Notes under the pieces: generated by a model
What the model was told of the DNA's origin: nothing
The model's database searches: none
The model's input: the letters and a program-made list of their open reading frames with translations, nothing else
In this document: positions 54,010-63,053 of the stretch, in pieces
Layout: the number at the start of each line of letters is the position of its first letter
Position numbering within the stretch: the stretch's first letter is position 1
Assembly: GCA_903831295.1 (NCBI GenBank)
Contig: CAIKXA010000010.1
Location: 29,345-93,344, forward strand
Direction of reading: 5' to 3'
Source of the DNA: an uncultured bacterium
GTDB taxonomy: Bacteria > Planctomycetota > Phycisphaerae > Phycisphaerales > SM1A02
Length of the DNA stretch: 64,000 bases
Translations under genes and position numbers: made by a program

Positions 54010-54623
54010 CAACTCTTTCACCAATACCTGCACCCGTGATTCAAGGCAATCAAATTCCGCGCAAGCGTTTGTACGGAATCATGGCGGAGTTTCATGATCC
54101 CGCCGCGCTCATGGCGGCCGCGGACAAAGTTCGCATGGCTGGGTTTCGCTGGTGGGATTGCCACACGCCATTTCCCGTGCACGGACTTGATCAAGCCATG
54201 GGAATCAAACGAACTATTTTGCCAGTGCTTGTGTTTGGCGCCGGCATGACTGGAACCATGATTGGTTTTTGTTTGCAAGCCTTCACCAATGCCGCAAGTT
54301 TCTCAATTTGGGCTTTGGTGTGGGTCACTGGATATCCATTCTTAATCAGCGGAAAGCCGCTGATCAGTTTGCCCGCGTTTATTCCCGTCATGTTTGAACT
54401 CACCATCTTGCTTTCCGCCTTAAGCGCTGTGGGAATCATGTTCTTGTTCAACGGTTTGCCGCGGTGGAATCATCCATTGCTTGCCAACAAGCGTTTCTTG
54501 CGCGTAACGGACGACCGATTTTTCATCGTGATCGAATCACGCGACCCGCGTTTCTTCGCAAGTCGCACCGAACAATTCCTCAAAGATCTTGGCGCCAAAG
54601 CCGTCGAGATGGTGGAAGCATAA
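54006..54623 (+). CDS. actD: Alternative complex III small membrane subunit ActD (DUF3341)
   Basis: This 205-residue protein begins with a soluble domain ([21 protein letters not shown], then [21 protein letters not shown]), the DUF3341 signature. Two transmembrane helices (around [20 protein letters not shown] and [19 protein letters not shown]) follow, then a C-terminal part with [15 protein letters not shown]. Its exact role in ACIII is structural or unknown. It overlaps actC by 4 bp and ends 2 bp before actE. Confidence 0.93.
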   Translation: MTTLSPIPAPVIQGNQIPRKRLYGIMAEFHDPAALMAAADKVRMAGFRWWDCHTPFPVHGLDQAMGIKRTILPVLVFGAGMTGTMIGFCLQAFTNAASFSIWALVWVTGYPFLISGKPLISLPAFIPVMFELTILLSALSAVGIMFLFNGLPRWNHPLLANKRFLRVTDDRFFIVIESRDPRFFASRTEQFLKDLGAKAVEMVEA

Positions 54624-54625
54624 TC

Positions 54626-55414
54626 ATGCCACGCATCTTTATATTTGTTGGACTGATTCTGCTGCTGTGCTTGCTTTTGCCGCCCGCAATTATCGCGCGC
54701 GTTCGCAGCACGCCCAACTCCAATCTTCCAATCCACATTATTCAGGACATGGCCTTTCAGTCCAAGTATAAAACCCAAGCCGTCAATCCAATGTTTGCCG
54801 ACGGCAACACCATGCGTCCGCCAGTGATTAACGCGGTGGCCCGTGGTGAAACCTATCTTGACGCGCATTTGTATGACGGCGTGATTGATGGTCAATGGGC
54901 CAACGTGCTTCCATCGCAAGTCAAAATGGATTTTGCAACGCTTCGGCGCGGCCAAGAGCGCTTTGATATTTATTGCTCGGTGTGCCACGGAATTTCTGGC
55001 GGCGGCAATGGAATTGTGAATCAACGCGCCATGGAATTGGTCGCCAACACCAACGGCCCCGTGAATGGAACGGTGTGGGTGCAAGCCAAAAATCTAGTGC
55101 ACGATGAATTGGTCACGGTGCAACCCATGGGACAATTGTTCAACACAATCACCTACGGCATTCGCAACATGGCGGGCTACGGCAGCCAGATTCCAACCGA
55201 GGATCGCTGGGCCATCGCGGCCTATGTGAAGGCCTTGCAGCGCAGCCAAAATGCGCAACCTTCGGATGTTCCCGCTGGCACCAAGGTCGCCGACAGCATC
55301 GGCTCCACGCCCAACCATATTTCAATCAGCAATGCGACAAACAATGCGAAGCCAACTCCGATGAACGTTTCTGTCTCCAACCCGGCCACATCTATGCCCG
55401 AGGGCAAGCTATGA
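54626..55414 (+). CDS. actE: Alternative complex III monohaem cytochrome c subunit ActE
   Basis: ATG 54626 (MPRIFIFVGLILLLCLLLPP) gives a 262-residue protein with an N-terminal lipoprotein-like or membrane anchor; the frame is open from 54464 within actD. The haem motif is FDIYCSVCHGISGGGNG, and a distal Met is likely in NMAGYGSQIPTEDRW. A Pro/Ser/Asn-rich tail follows. ActE lies close to ActA and may donate electrons to the oxidase. The stop overlaps the actF start (ATGA). Confidence 0.93.
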   Translation: MPRIFIFVGLILLLCLLLPPAIIARVRSTPNSNLPIHIIQDMAFQSKYKTQAVNPMFADGNTMRPPVINAVARGETYLDAHLYDGVIDGQWANVLPSQVKMDFATLRRGQERFDIYCSVCHGISGGGNGIVNQRAMELVANTNGPVNGTVWVQAKNLVHDELVTVQPMGQLFNTITYGIRNMAGYGSQIPTEDRWAIAAYVKALQRSQNAQPSDVPAGTKVADSIGSTPNHISISNATNNAKPTPMNVSVSNPATSMPEGKL

Positions 55415-56709
55415 GCGAAAGCGCGCCCGCCGTAAATTTAACGCCAGCAAATATCCGCGCCGACGCGTTGGCAACACCTGGTACGGGTTTGAGAATTCTT
55501 GGTTTCGCGATTCTTGTCATCGCATTTGTCTTGGGCATGCGCACGCCTGACCAAGGATTGTTCTTGCGCATCTGGATGCAATCGTGGTTGTTTGTCACCT
55601 CCATTTCATTGGGCGCGTTGTTTTTCTTGATCGTGCACCACATCACCCACGCTGGGTGGAGCGTTGTGGTACGCCGACCCGCCGAGGCCATTGCCGCAAA
55701 TCTGCAATGGGTTTGGATTGGATTTTTGCCATTCGTGTTCTATTGGTGGAAAGGTGAGTTGGACTTTATTTTCCCTTGGGCCAATCTTGCGGCGCTGAAA
55801 GAAATTTCTTTGGCCGAGGCGGAATTGGTCGCCAAGAAATCCGCGTTTCTGAATGAAAAGTTTTTTATGATCCGCGCCGCGGTGTATTTGCTGACATGGT
55901 TTGTTCTCGCGCGCTTCTTTGTGGGCAACTCAGTGGCGCAAGACAGCGATGGGTCCGTCGCGCACACAAAGAAACTGGAGAAGTGGGCGGGTCCCGCCGC
56001 GATTCTGTTTGGTCTCACCACATCATTCGCCGCCTTTGACTGGATCATGAGCCTGAACCCAGCGTGGTTCAGCACCATGTTCGGCTTGTACTTCTTCGTG
56101 GGTTGCTGCACCGGCGGCTTCGCCTACATCGGCATTGTGTGCCTGCGCTTGCAATCGCTTGGCTACCTCAAGGGCATCATCACCACTGAGCACTATCAGG
56201 ACATTGGCAAGTTGCTCTTCGCTTTCGGCGTGGTGTTCTGGGCCTACATCGCGTTCAGTCAATACATGTTGATTTGGTATGGAAATATTCCCGAGGAAAC
56301 TGCGTGGTTCTTGGCGCGCCAAATTGGCGAGTGGCGCTGGATCAGCGTGGTGCTTTTATTTGGACATTTCATTTTGCCATTCTTGTTTTTAATCAGCCGA
56401 TGGACCAAGCGTTGGCGCGGCACGTTGCTCTTTGCGTGCGTATGGATGGTCGCCGCGCAATGGTTTGATTTGTACTACTTGATTCAACCAAAAATTCCGC
56501 ATGACATTGGCGCCTACGACACCTACGAGCAAATCTTGGCGCACTACAGCAATGAAAGCGCGCATTTTTTCAACCCTTGGAATTGGGTTTTGTTGATCGG
56601 CTTCATGCTCATGCTTGTTGGCACAACACTGCGCCGGCTGAGCTCAATGGGATTGTTGTGCGTCAAAGACCCGCGCCTGACTGAAAGTTTGCGTTTTGAA
56701 AATATGTAA
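55411..56709 (+). CDS. actF: Alternative complex III second quinol-binding-like membrane subunit ActF
   Basis: This 432-residue membrane protein has about ten helices and is related to ActC. Key segments are FLRIWMQSWLFVTSISLGAL, LIVHHITHAGWSVVVRRPAE and FDWIMSLNPAWFSTMFGLYF, then FAFGVVFWAYIAFSQYMLIW and EWRWISVVLLFGHFILPFLF. It ends the act core. In ACIII, ActF mirrors ActC and supports proton movement. A small membrane protein gene follows after 20 bp. Confidence 0.93.
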   Translation: MSESAPAVNLTPANIRADALATPGTGLRILGFAILVIAFVLGMRTPDQGLFLRIWMQSWLFVTSISLGALFFLIVHHITHAGWSVVVRRPAEAIAANLQWVWIGFLPFVFYWWKGELDFIFPWANLAALKEISLAEAELVAKKSAFLNEKFFMIRAAVYLLTWFVLARFFVGNSVAQDSDGSVAHTKKLEKWAGPAAILFGLTTSFAAFDWIMSLNPAWFSTMFGLYFFVGCCTGGFAYIGIVCLRLQSLGYLKGIITTEHYQDIGKLLFAFGVVFWAYIAFSQYMLIWYGNIPEETAWFLARQIGEWRWISVVLLFGHFILPFLFLISRWTKRWRGTLLFACVWMVAAQWFDLYYLIQPKIPHDIGAYDTYEQILAHYSNESAHFFNPWNWVLLIGFMLMLVGTTLRRLSSMGLLCVKDPRLTESLRFENM

Positions 56710-56729
56710 ATTTGTAATGGAACATTGAA

Positions 56730-57140
56730 ATGACAACCGCACCAACAGACATTCTCAAGCAACTCGATGATCCTGAGCCAGGCAGCACGTGGTTCTGGTC
56801 GTTGGCAACTATTGTCGCGTTCGTGGTCATCATTGTCGCGGCAAGCGCCTTCTACTTCAAGATTGATTCATTTGAAGAGGACGCCAAAGTGATTGATCAG
56901 CCAACGCTTAGCCTTGAGCAATTGCGCGCCACGCAGCGCGAGGAGTTGGCCGTGTACAGCAAGTACACCTGGACCATGCCTGATGGAACAACCGCAACTT
57001 TCACGCGCATTCCAATTGATCGCGCCATGGAAATGTTCATGCAAGACGCCAAGAACGCGCCGCAAACATTGCCCGCCAACAGCAAGCCAATCGCGACACC
57101 AACTACAACTCCCGCCGCGAAACCTGGAGCGCCTAAATGA
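56730..57140 (+). CDS. Small single-span membrane protein of the respiratory locus
   Basis: I do not know a name for this 136-residue protein. It has a soluble N-terminus, one membrane helix (LATIVAFVVIIVAASAFYF), a charged region and a conserved-looking RIPIDRAMEMFM motif, then a Pro/Thr/Ala tail. The IPIDRAM motif is seen in accessory proteins near other ACIII/caa3 loci as far as I recall; this is not certain. Overlap with sco (ATGA) and position between actF and sco suggest a part in assembly or as an ACIII subunit. Confidence 0.65.
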   Translation: MTTAPTDILKQLDDPEPGSTWFWSLATIVAFVVIIVAASAFYFKIDSFEEDAKVIDQPTLSLEQLRATQREELAVYSKYTWTMPDGTTATFTRIPIDRAMEMFMQDAKNAPQTLPANSKPIATPTTTPAAKPGAPK

Positions 57141-58042
57141 ATTCGCGCCAAGCCACACTGCTTGTTTGTCTCATCGCGGTGGCGGCGTTGGCAGAATCGG
57201 TCTTCGCTCAACGGCCGCTCGATCCACACGGTTATCAGGCGCCAGTGCAAACCACCGACGCTCCCAAGGAACTCGAGGGACTTGAAGTGACGGATCAGCG
57301 CGGCGTGGTGTTGCCAATGCAAAGCGCGCTGGTGGATGAAAATGGAAAATCAATCACGCTTGGTGAACTGTTCACCGATGGCCGCCCCAAGCTTGTTCAA
57401 CTTGGTTACATGAAGTGCCCCATGTTGTGCGGCCTTGCCCTCAACGGTCTGGTGCGCGGCATGCAGGGACTTGATTGGTCGGTGGGCGATCAATTTGATG
57501 TGTTGTTCATCAGCATCAATCCAGATGAAACATTTGAATTGGCCGCCGCCAAGCGCAAGGGCTACGCCGCGGAATATGCGCGCGCCGGTGGCGAAAAAGG
57601 GTGGCGCTTCTTAACTGGAAGCGAAGCCAGCGTGCGCGGTATCGCCAACGCGGTTGGATTTCCATATCGCAAAATGGACAACGGCGAATACGCGCACCCC
57701 GCGGCCGTATTTGTTGTGACAGGCGACGGACGGTTGGCGCAATATTTACCGGGCGTGGCGCAATCACCAACCGATTTGCGGCTTGCGCTCACCGGCGCGG
57801 GTGATGGAAAGCTTGGCTCCACCTTTGATCAATTTGTTTTTTGGTGCCATCAATTTGATCCCAGCAAAGGCGGCTATGTGATTTGGGCCTATCGCGTCAT
57901 GCAACTTGCGGGAGCGGTCACTCTGCTCGCGCTTGGAACCGTGGTATGGATGTTGCTGCGCAATGAAGCCCGAAGCAAGCGTTTGGCGGCTCCAGGCGCC
58001 AAAAATGTGAACCCAAAAAATATTGTGTCAGGAGTGGTCTGA
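57137..58042 (+). CDS. SCO1/SenC-type copper chaperone
   Basis: The 301-residue protein has a signal peptide (LLVCLIAVAALAESVFAQ), a thioredoxin-like SCO domain and a C-terminal membrane helix (MQLAGAVTLLALGTVVWMLL). The copper site is complete: GYMKCPMLCGLAL gives CxxxC and EYAHPAAVFVV supplies the His. SCO proteins insert copper into the CuA centre of cytochrome oxidase subunit II, which the next gene encodes. The C-terminal anchor is unlike the N-terminal anchor of many SCOs. Confidence 0.92.
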   Translation: MNSRQATLLVCLIAVAALAESVFAQRPLDPHGYQAPVQTTDAPKELEGLEVTDQRGVVLPMQSALVDENGKSITLGELFTDGRPKLVQLGYMKCPMLCGLALNGLVRGMQGLDWSVGDQFDVLFISINPDETFELAAAKRKGYAAEYARAGGEKGWRFLTGSEASVRGIANAVGFPYRKMDNGEYAHPAAVFVVTGDGRLAQYLPGVAQSPTDLRLALTGAGDGKLGSTFDQFVFWCHQFDPSKGGYVIWAYRVMQLAGAVTLLALGTVVWMLLRNEARSKRLAAPGAKNVNPKNIVSGVV

Positions 58043-58075
58043 ATCCATTAGCCCTCCAAAGATAGAAGTCCTCCA

Positions 58076-59188
58076 ATGAACATTGCAACCACCATCTTTT
58101 CAAACTTGCTCGCAGGCGATACGCGTGAAGGACGCACTTTGTGGCTTCCGCCGCAGGACAGCAATCTCGCCGTCAACAGCGATTTGATGTTTTGGTGGAT
58201 CAATGTCGTCTGCTACTTTTTCTTTATTGGCATAGTCATTGCGCTTGTGATTCTGGTGGTGAAGTACCGCATGAAAAAGGATCGCCCATTCCGCACCGAC
58301 GGTCCTCTGCATCACTTGCCGCTGGAAACAACTTGGGCTGTTGTTCCATTGTTCATTGTCATCTTCATTTTCTACTTTGGATTCCGTGATTACTTGAACT
58401 TCATGACTCCGCCAAAGAATTCATACGAGATCGCGGTCACCGCGCAGAAGTGGGGCTGGCTCTTCAAGTATCCAAACGGGGCCACGAGCGATGACTTGTA
58501 TGTTCCAACAGGTCGGCCAGTGAAATTGTCCATGCGCAGTTCCGATGTGTTGCACTCCTGCTACATCCCTGACTTCCGAGTGAAGAAGGACCTTGTGCCA
58601 GGACGCTATTCATATTTGTGGTTTCAAACCGATGATGTCACGCCTGAAGGCTCGGGACATAATTTGTTCTGCTCCGAATACTGCGGCACGGGTCACAGCA
58701 ATATGAACCGCAAGGTCTACGCGTTGGCCCAACCAGAATTTGACGCGTGGTTGACCGCGCAAAGTCAGTGGCTGGACAAAATTCCAGAGGAGGAATTGTA
58801 TTTCCGCGCCGGTCCAAAGTTGTACGCGCGCTGCATGCAATGCCATTCACTTGACGGAACCAAAGGCATCGGGCCGTCGTGGAAGAATTTGTGGGCGCGC
58901 GTCAGTGGTGCTGAAGATGGCAAATTTGTCGATGGAACAAGTTACCAAAGTCAAATTGGCGCGGGCAAGCAATATCAAACACCAGAGGATTACATCCGCG
59001 CGTCCATTCTAAATCCTGGCGAACACGTGGTGGCTGGCTACGCCAACGCCATGCCAAGTTTCAAGGGCCAATTGAATGACAAAGGTATTGACGCCATCAT
59101 TGGATTCTTGAAACACATGGATGAGTTTGACACCAAGGGCAAGTATCTCAAGGAAACCGCGCCCTCTCCCAAAGTGAGCATGAAGTAG
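58076..59188 (+). CDS. coxB: Cytochrome c oxidase subunit II with fused cytochrome c (caa3 type)
   Basis: The 370-residue protein has two N-terminal membrane helices, then the CuA cupredoxin domain. All CuA ligands are visible: His in DVLHSCYIPDFRVKKD, and CSEYCGTGHSNM (two Cys, Glu carbonyl, His, Met). A cytochrome c domain with YARCMQCHSLDGTKG follows at about residues 250-350, so the protein can take electrons directly from ACIII. It starts 33 bp after sco and is followed by coxA after 52 bp. Confidence 0.95.
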   Translation: MNIATTIFSNLLAGDTREGRTLWLPPQDSNLAVNSDLMFWWINVVCYFFFIGIVIALVILVVKYRMKKDRPFRTDGPLHHLPLETTWAVVPLFIVIFIFYFGFRDYLNFMTPPKNSYEIAVTAQKWGWLFKYPNGATSDDLYVPTGRPVKLSMRSSDVLHSCYIPDFRVKKDLVPGRYSYLWFQTDDVTPEGSGHNLFCSEYCGTGHSNMNRKVYALAQPEFDAWLTAQSQWLDKIPEEELYFRAGPKLYARCMQCHSLDGTKGIGPSWKNLWARVSGAEDGKFVDGTSYQSQIGAGKQYQTPEDYIRASILNPGEHVVAGYANAMPSFKGQLNDKGIDAIIGFLKHMDEFDTKGKYLKETAPSPKVSMK

Positions 59189-59240
59189 TTGGAATTGTTT
59201 TTGATGATTGATAAAAAGTATTTCTGAAAGTAGAAGCGAT

Positions 59241-60953
59241 ATGACAACAATCAACCTTTCACAACCATTGGACACCGCCACACGTCCCGACAATTACCTC
59301 ACGCACACGCGTGGCTTTATGAGTTGGGCCTTCACGCTTGATCACAAGCGCATTGGAGTCATGTACATGGTCAGCGTGTTGATCAGTTTCTTTGTGGGTG
59401 GCGTTTTCGCGTTGTTGGTGCGCACAGAATTGCTCACGCCAGGCCAAACAATTCCAGGCGTCACCGCCGATGTCTACAACCATTTCTTCACATTGCATGG
59501 CGCCATCATGGTGTTCTTGGTCATTATTCCCAGTATTCCCGCCGCGCTTGGCAACTTCATCATGCCCATCATGTTGGGCGCAAAAGACGTTGCGTTTCCG
59601 CGCCTGAATTTGTTCAGCTACTACTTGTGGCTCTTCGGCGCGCTGTTCACCGTAAGCAGTTTGCTGCTTGGCGGCTTTGACACGGGCTGGACTTTCTACA
59701 CGCCGTATTCAACCACAACGCCAGCCGGTGGAGTTATTCCCGCGCTCACAGGCGTGTTCATTCTTGGTTTCTCCAGCATCTTCACTGGTTTAAATTTCAT
59801 TGTCACCGTGCACAAATTGCGTCCGCCTGGAATGACGTGGTTCCGCATGCCGCTGTTCTTGTGGGCCATTTATGCCACCGCCATTATTCAAGTTCTTGCG
59901 ACGCCAGTGTTGGGCATCACGCTTCTTCTGCTGATTGTTGAGCGCGCGTTCAATATCGGAATCTTTGATCCATCCATGGGTGGCGATCCAGTTCTGTATC
60001 AACACTTCTTCTGGTTCTACAGCCATCCCGCGGTGTACATCATGATTCTTCCCGCCATGGGAATCATCAGCGAGCTCATCAGCGTGCATGCGCATCGGCA
60101 CATCTTTGGCTACAAGTTCATCGCGCTCAGTTCAATCGCCATCGCCATCTTCAGTTTCTTAGTGTGGGGCCACCACATGTTTACCAGCGGTCAAAGTCCA
60201 CTGCTCAACACGCTCTTTAGTTTAATTTCATTCAGCGTGGCTATTCCCAGCGCCGTGAAGGTATTCAATTGGATGTCCACCTTGTACAAGGGCAACATTG
60301 TGTTGAATACGCCCATGTTGTATGCGCTGTCCTTCCTTGTGTTGTTCACCATTGGCGGGCTCACCGGTATCCATTTGGCGACCCTCAACACCGATGTGCA
60401 TTTGCATGACACGTATTTTGTGGTCGCGCATTTCCACTATGTCATGATGGGTTCCGCGCTGATCGGCATGATCGGCGGGTTGCATCATTGGTGGCCAAAG
60501 ATGACGGGCCGCATGTACAACGAAAATCTTGGGCGCATTGCCTGCATCATCGTGTTCATTGGTTTCAATGTGACTTTCTTCACGCAGTTCTTCCTGGGTA
60601 GCCAAGGCATGCCGCGGCGTTACTACGACTATCTGCCCGAGTATCAGATTTACCACGTCATCAGCACGATTGGTTCTTACATCATGGCCAGTGGTTTCTT
60701 GTTGACCGCGTACTACTTGTTGGCCAGTCTGTTTGGCGGGCGCATTGCTCCAGCCAATCCATGGGGTGGTCGCAGTTTGGAATGGCAATGCGCTAGTCCG
60801 CCACCGTTTGACAATTTTGCAACCCAGCCACGCGTGGGTGATTGCTATGACTTCACAGCCATCCGTTGGGATGAAAAAGAGCAGGGCTATGTTACCGACC
60901 CCGCGCTTGATTCAACAAAAAACTCCCAATTCGCGGCCAAGAATTTGCACTAA
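59241..60953 (+). CDS. coxA: Cytochrome c oxidase subunit I, A2-like
   Basis: ATG 59241 ([17 protein letters not shown]) gives 570 residues with 12 or more helices. Haem and CuB ligands are present: His in [14 protein letters not shown], His and Tyr in [13 protein letters not shown], the His pair in GHHMFTSGQ, and two His near VVAHFHYVM. Helix VI reads YSHPAVY and not GHPEVY, so the D-channel glutamate is absent and a Tyr-Ser pair takes its place, as in A2-type enzymes. The K-channel Lys is in [11 protein letters not shown]. It reduces O2 to water and pumps protons. Confidence 0.96.
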   Translation: MTTINLSQPLDTATRPDNYLTHTRGFMSWAFTLDHKRIGVMYMVSVLISFFVGGVFALLVRTELLTPGQTIPGVTADVYNHFFTLHGAIMVFLVIIPSIPAALGNFIMPIMLGAKDVAFPRLNLFSYYLWLFGALFTVSSLLLGGFDTGWTFYTPYSTTTPAGGVIPALTGVFILGFSSIFTGLNFIVTVHKLRPPGMTWFRMPLFLWAIYATAIIQVLATPVLGITLLLLIVERAFNIGIFDPSMGGDPVLYQHFFWFYSHPAVYIMILPAMGIISELISVHAHRHIFGYKFIALSSIAIAIFSFLVWGHHMFTSGQSPLLNTLFSLISFSVAIPSAVKVFNWMSTLYKGNIVLNTPMLYALSFLVLFTIGGLTGIHLATLNTDVHLHDTYFVVAHFHYVMMGSALIGMIGGLHHWWPKMTGRMYNENLGRIACIIVFIGFNVTFFTQFFLGSQGMPRRYYDYLPEYQIYHVISTIGSYIMASGFLLTAYYLLASLFGGRIAPANPWGGRSLEWQCASPPPFDNFATQPRVGDCYDFTAIRWDEKEQGYVTDPALDSTKNSQFAAKNLH

Positions 60954-60980
60954 CTTACAACGTACTTGAAAGACAAAACT

Positions 60981-61967
60981 GTGACCACACTTCAAACACA
61001 ACCTGGCCACGCCGATGACGGCCACGGAGTTCATGATGACGCTCATGATGTCGCCCATGGAAGCGCTGAGCACGCCAAGTACCCGTTTCTTCAGCACCAC
61101 TTTGACACGCCGTACCACCAATTTGACAGCGCCAAGCTTGGCATGTGGTTGTTCTTGGCGACAGAAGTTTTGTTCTTCGGTGGTTTGTTCGTGGCGTACG
61201 CGGTGTTGCGCAATCGATTTCCCGAAGTGTTCAGTTACTCCAGTCATTACTTGGACACGATCATGGGTGGCATCAACACCTGCGTGCTCATTCTGTCCAG
61301 TCTCACCATGGCACTGGCTGTTCGCTTTGCCCAGACCAATCGTAAAAAGGGTTTGATCATTTGTTTAATTCTTACGTTCATGGGCGCGATTGGCTTCATG
61401 GTGATCAAGTACTTTGAGTACACCCACAAGATTCATGACAACTTGGTTTGGGGAACTACGTTCTATGTTCCGCCGCATGATGCTGTTGGCGAGTTGGAAG
61501 CCAAGGAGTTGTCCGTCGCTCCAACAACCAGCATCACTTTGAATCCAGTCAATCCCGCTGTGTTCGCCGTGCCCACCCTTGCGCCAATTCCCGCGGTGGA
61601 TGCCAGCGCAATCAAGCAAGCCTCGCGCGCTCCAGTTGGTTTGGCCACGCCAACGCAAATGGCCAAGGCAGAGGGACTACCAACCGGTGAGCACGATCCA
61701 TCGTTCGCGCATCCAGCCACGCATTTGGTCGACAAGAAAATGCCGGCCAATTCGCATGTGTTCTTCGCAATTTACTACGCCATGACCGGCTTGCACGGCG
61801 TGCATGTGTTGGCGGGCATGGTTGTGATTGCGTGGCTTCTCAAGCGCGCAATTGCCGGTGATTTTTCCAGCGACTACTTCACTCCTGTGGATGTGGGCGG
61901 TTTGTACTGGCACATTGTCGATTTGATTTGGATCTTCCTCTTTCCGCTGTTCTATCTCATTCACTAA
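60981..61967 (+). CDS. coxC: Cytochrome c oxidase subunit III with large loop insertion
   Basis: The GTG at 60981 (328 residues) is preferred; a TTG at 60966 is possible. The N-terminus is His/Asp-rich. Five helices are seen: KLGMWLFLATEVLFFGGLFV, CVLILSSLTMALAV, LIICLILTFMGAIGFMVIKY, FFAIYYAMTGLHGVHVLAGM and the final GGLYWHIVDLIWIFLFPLFY. About 90 residues, rich in Ala, Pro and Thr, are inserted between the third and fourth helices (near 61440-61740). A second, standard subunit III gene lies 1.5 kb downstream. Confidence 0.9.
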   Translation: MTTLQTQPGHADDGHGVHDDAHDVAHGSAEHAKYPFLQHHFDTPYHQFDSAKLGMWLFLATEVLFFGGLFVAYAVLRNRFPEVFSYSSHYLDTIMGGINTCVLILSSLTMALAVRFAQTNRKKGLIICLILTFMGAIGFMVIKYFEYTHKIHDNLVWGTTFYVPPHDAVGELEAKELSVAPTTSITLNPVNPAVFAVPTLAPIPAVDASAIKQASRAPVGLATPTQMAKAEGLPTGEHDPSFAHPATHLVDKKMPANSHVFFAIYYAMTGLHGVHVLAGMVVIAWLLKRAIAGDFSSDYFTPVDVGGLYWHIVDLIWIFLFPLFYLIH

Positions 61968-61976
61968 AGGTCAACC

Positions 61977-62411
61977 ATGTCACATACCGCAACAACTTCG
62001 CATGAGACTGGTGGAAAAACTCCAGGCGCGCACCCCATTGTTGGCCATTTGGTTCCAACATGGCTGCTTATGTTTGTTGGAACCTCGTTGCTCATGTTGA
62101 CCGTGATCACGGTCGCGGTGCGCTACATAGACATTGGCGAGTTCAACATTGTTGTGGCTCTTGGCGTGGCGTTGGTCAAAGCAACATTGGTATGTTTGTT
62201 CTTCATGCATTTGCGCTGGGACCGCTCATTCAACACGTTGGTATTTGTGGTCAGCGTGGTTCTGGTTTTATTAATGATGGCATTTTTAATCATGGACACA
62301 AATCAGTATCGTGCTTTGCAATTTGATGGCAACGCGCCAAATGCGGAAGCCACATTGCAAGCCAACGCGCCAGGAGCGCCGGTTGCGCGCTTCAAGCCCT
62401 ACAGTCCGTGA
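61977..62411 (+). CDS. coxD: Cytochrome c oxidase subunit IV family protein
   Basis: This small, 144-residue membrane protein has three predicted helices: LVPTWLLMFVGTSLLMLTVI, VVALGVALVKATLVCLFFMH and LVFVVSVVLVLLMMAFLI. The VALVKATLVCLFFMHLRWD segment is the signature of caa3-type subunit IV. The N-terminus is His/Thr-rich and the C-terminus is soluble. It is the third oxidase gene in the row and probably stabilises the subunit I core. Confidence 0.9.
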   Translation: MSHTATTSHETGGKTPGAHPIVGHLVPTWLLMFVGTSLLMLTVITVAVRYIDIGEFNIVVALGVALVKATLVCLFFMHLRWDRSFNTLVFVVSVVLVLLMMAFLIMDTNQYRALQFDGNAPNAEATLQANAPGAPVARFKPYSP

Positions 62412-62438
62412 TGCGAAGTCGGCCAAGGTTCAACAGCC

Positions 62439-63053
62439 ATGGCTATTAAAACTCAAACATTCATCGACCCGTTTCAGGGAACGCCGCAGCGCTTTGCCGC
62501 AACTGTTTTAGGCATGTGGGTTTTTCTGGTGGTGGTTGCCATGCTGTTTTTGGGCGCAATCATGGGGTATTTAGTGGTGCGGGTGAATCCCAACTTGGAG
62601 GCGCCATTTATTCCAGAGGGCGCGACCGGCCTGCCTGTGTCGCTTGTGTTTTCAACCATCGCGCTCATGGCGTCTAGTTATTCCATGCATCAAGCCACGC
62701 TCCATGTGCGGCAAGGGCGTCCGCAAGAGGCGCATTGGTCAATGACTATCACCATGTTGCTGGCTTGCGTATTTCTTGCGCTGCAAGTCTTCGCGTGGGT
62801 CACGCTGTGGCAGCAGAATGTTCTCTTTGGCGATTCACTGTACGCGTGGAGTTTTTATGTGCTCACGGGTTTGCATGCCTTGCATGTGTTGGCGGGATTT
62901 GTTCCGTTGATTCGCGTGTGGCGCAAGACTGCGCGCGGCGGCTATTCCAAGCAGTACCCTGAGGGCATTGTCTACTGCGAAATGTATTGGCACCTTCTTG
63001 GGGCAATTTGGTTGGCGCTTTATTTCACGCTGTGGCTTGGCATGAGAACTTGA
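62439..63053 (+). CDS. Second haem-copper oxidase subunit III
   Basis: This 204-residue protein has five helices of the subunit III fold (GMWVFLVVVAMLFLGAIMGY through YCEMYWHLLGAIWLALYFTL), including the motif AWSFYVLTGLHALHVLAGFV. It resembles the subunit III of quinol oxidases and caa3 enzymes of the 200-residue class. It is shorter than the subunit III encoded upstream and lacks its insertion. The pair may both be in the complex or may be alternatives. Its 3' end overlaps the convergent DUF3179 gene by 34 bp. Confidence 0.9.
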   Translation: MAIKTQTFIDPFQGTPQRFAATVLGMWVFLVVVAMLFLGAIMGYLVVRVNPNLEAPFIPEGATGLPVSLVFSTIALMASSYSMHQATLHVRQGRPQEAHWSMTITMLLACVFLALQVFAWVTLWQQNVLFGDSLYAWSFYVLTGLHALHVLAGFVPLIRVWRKTARGGYSKQYPEGIVYCEMYWHLLGAIWLALYFTLWLGMRT

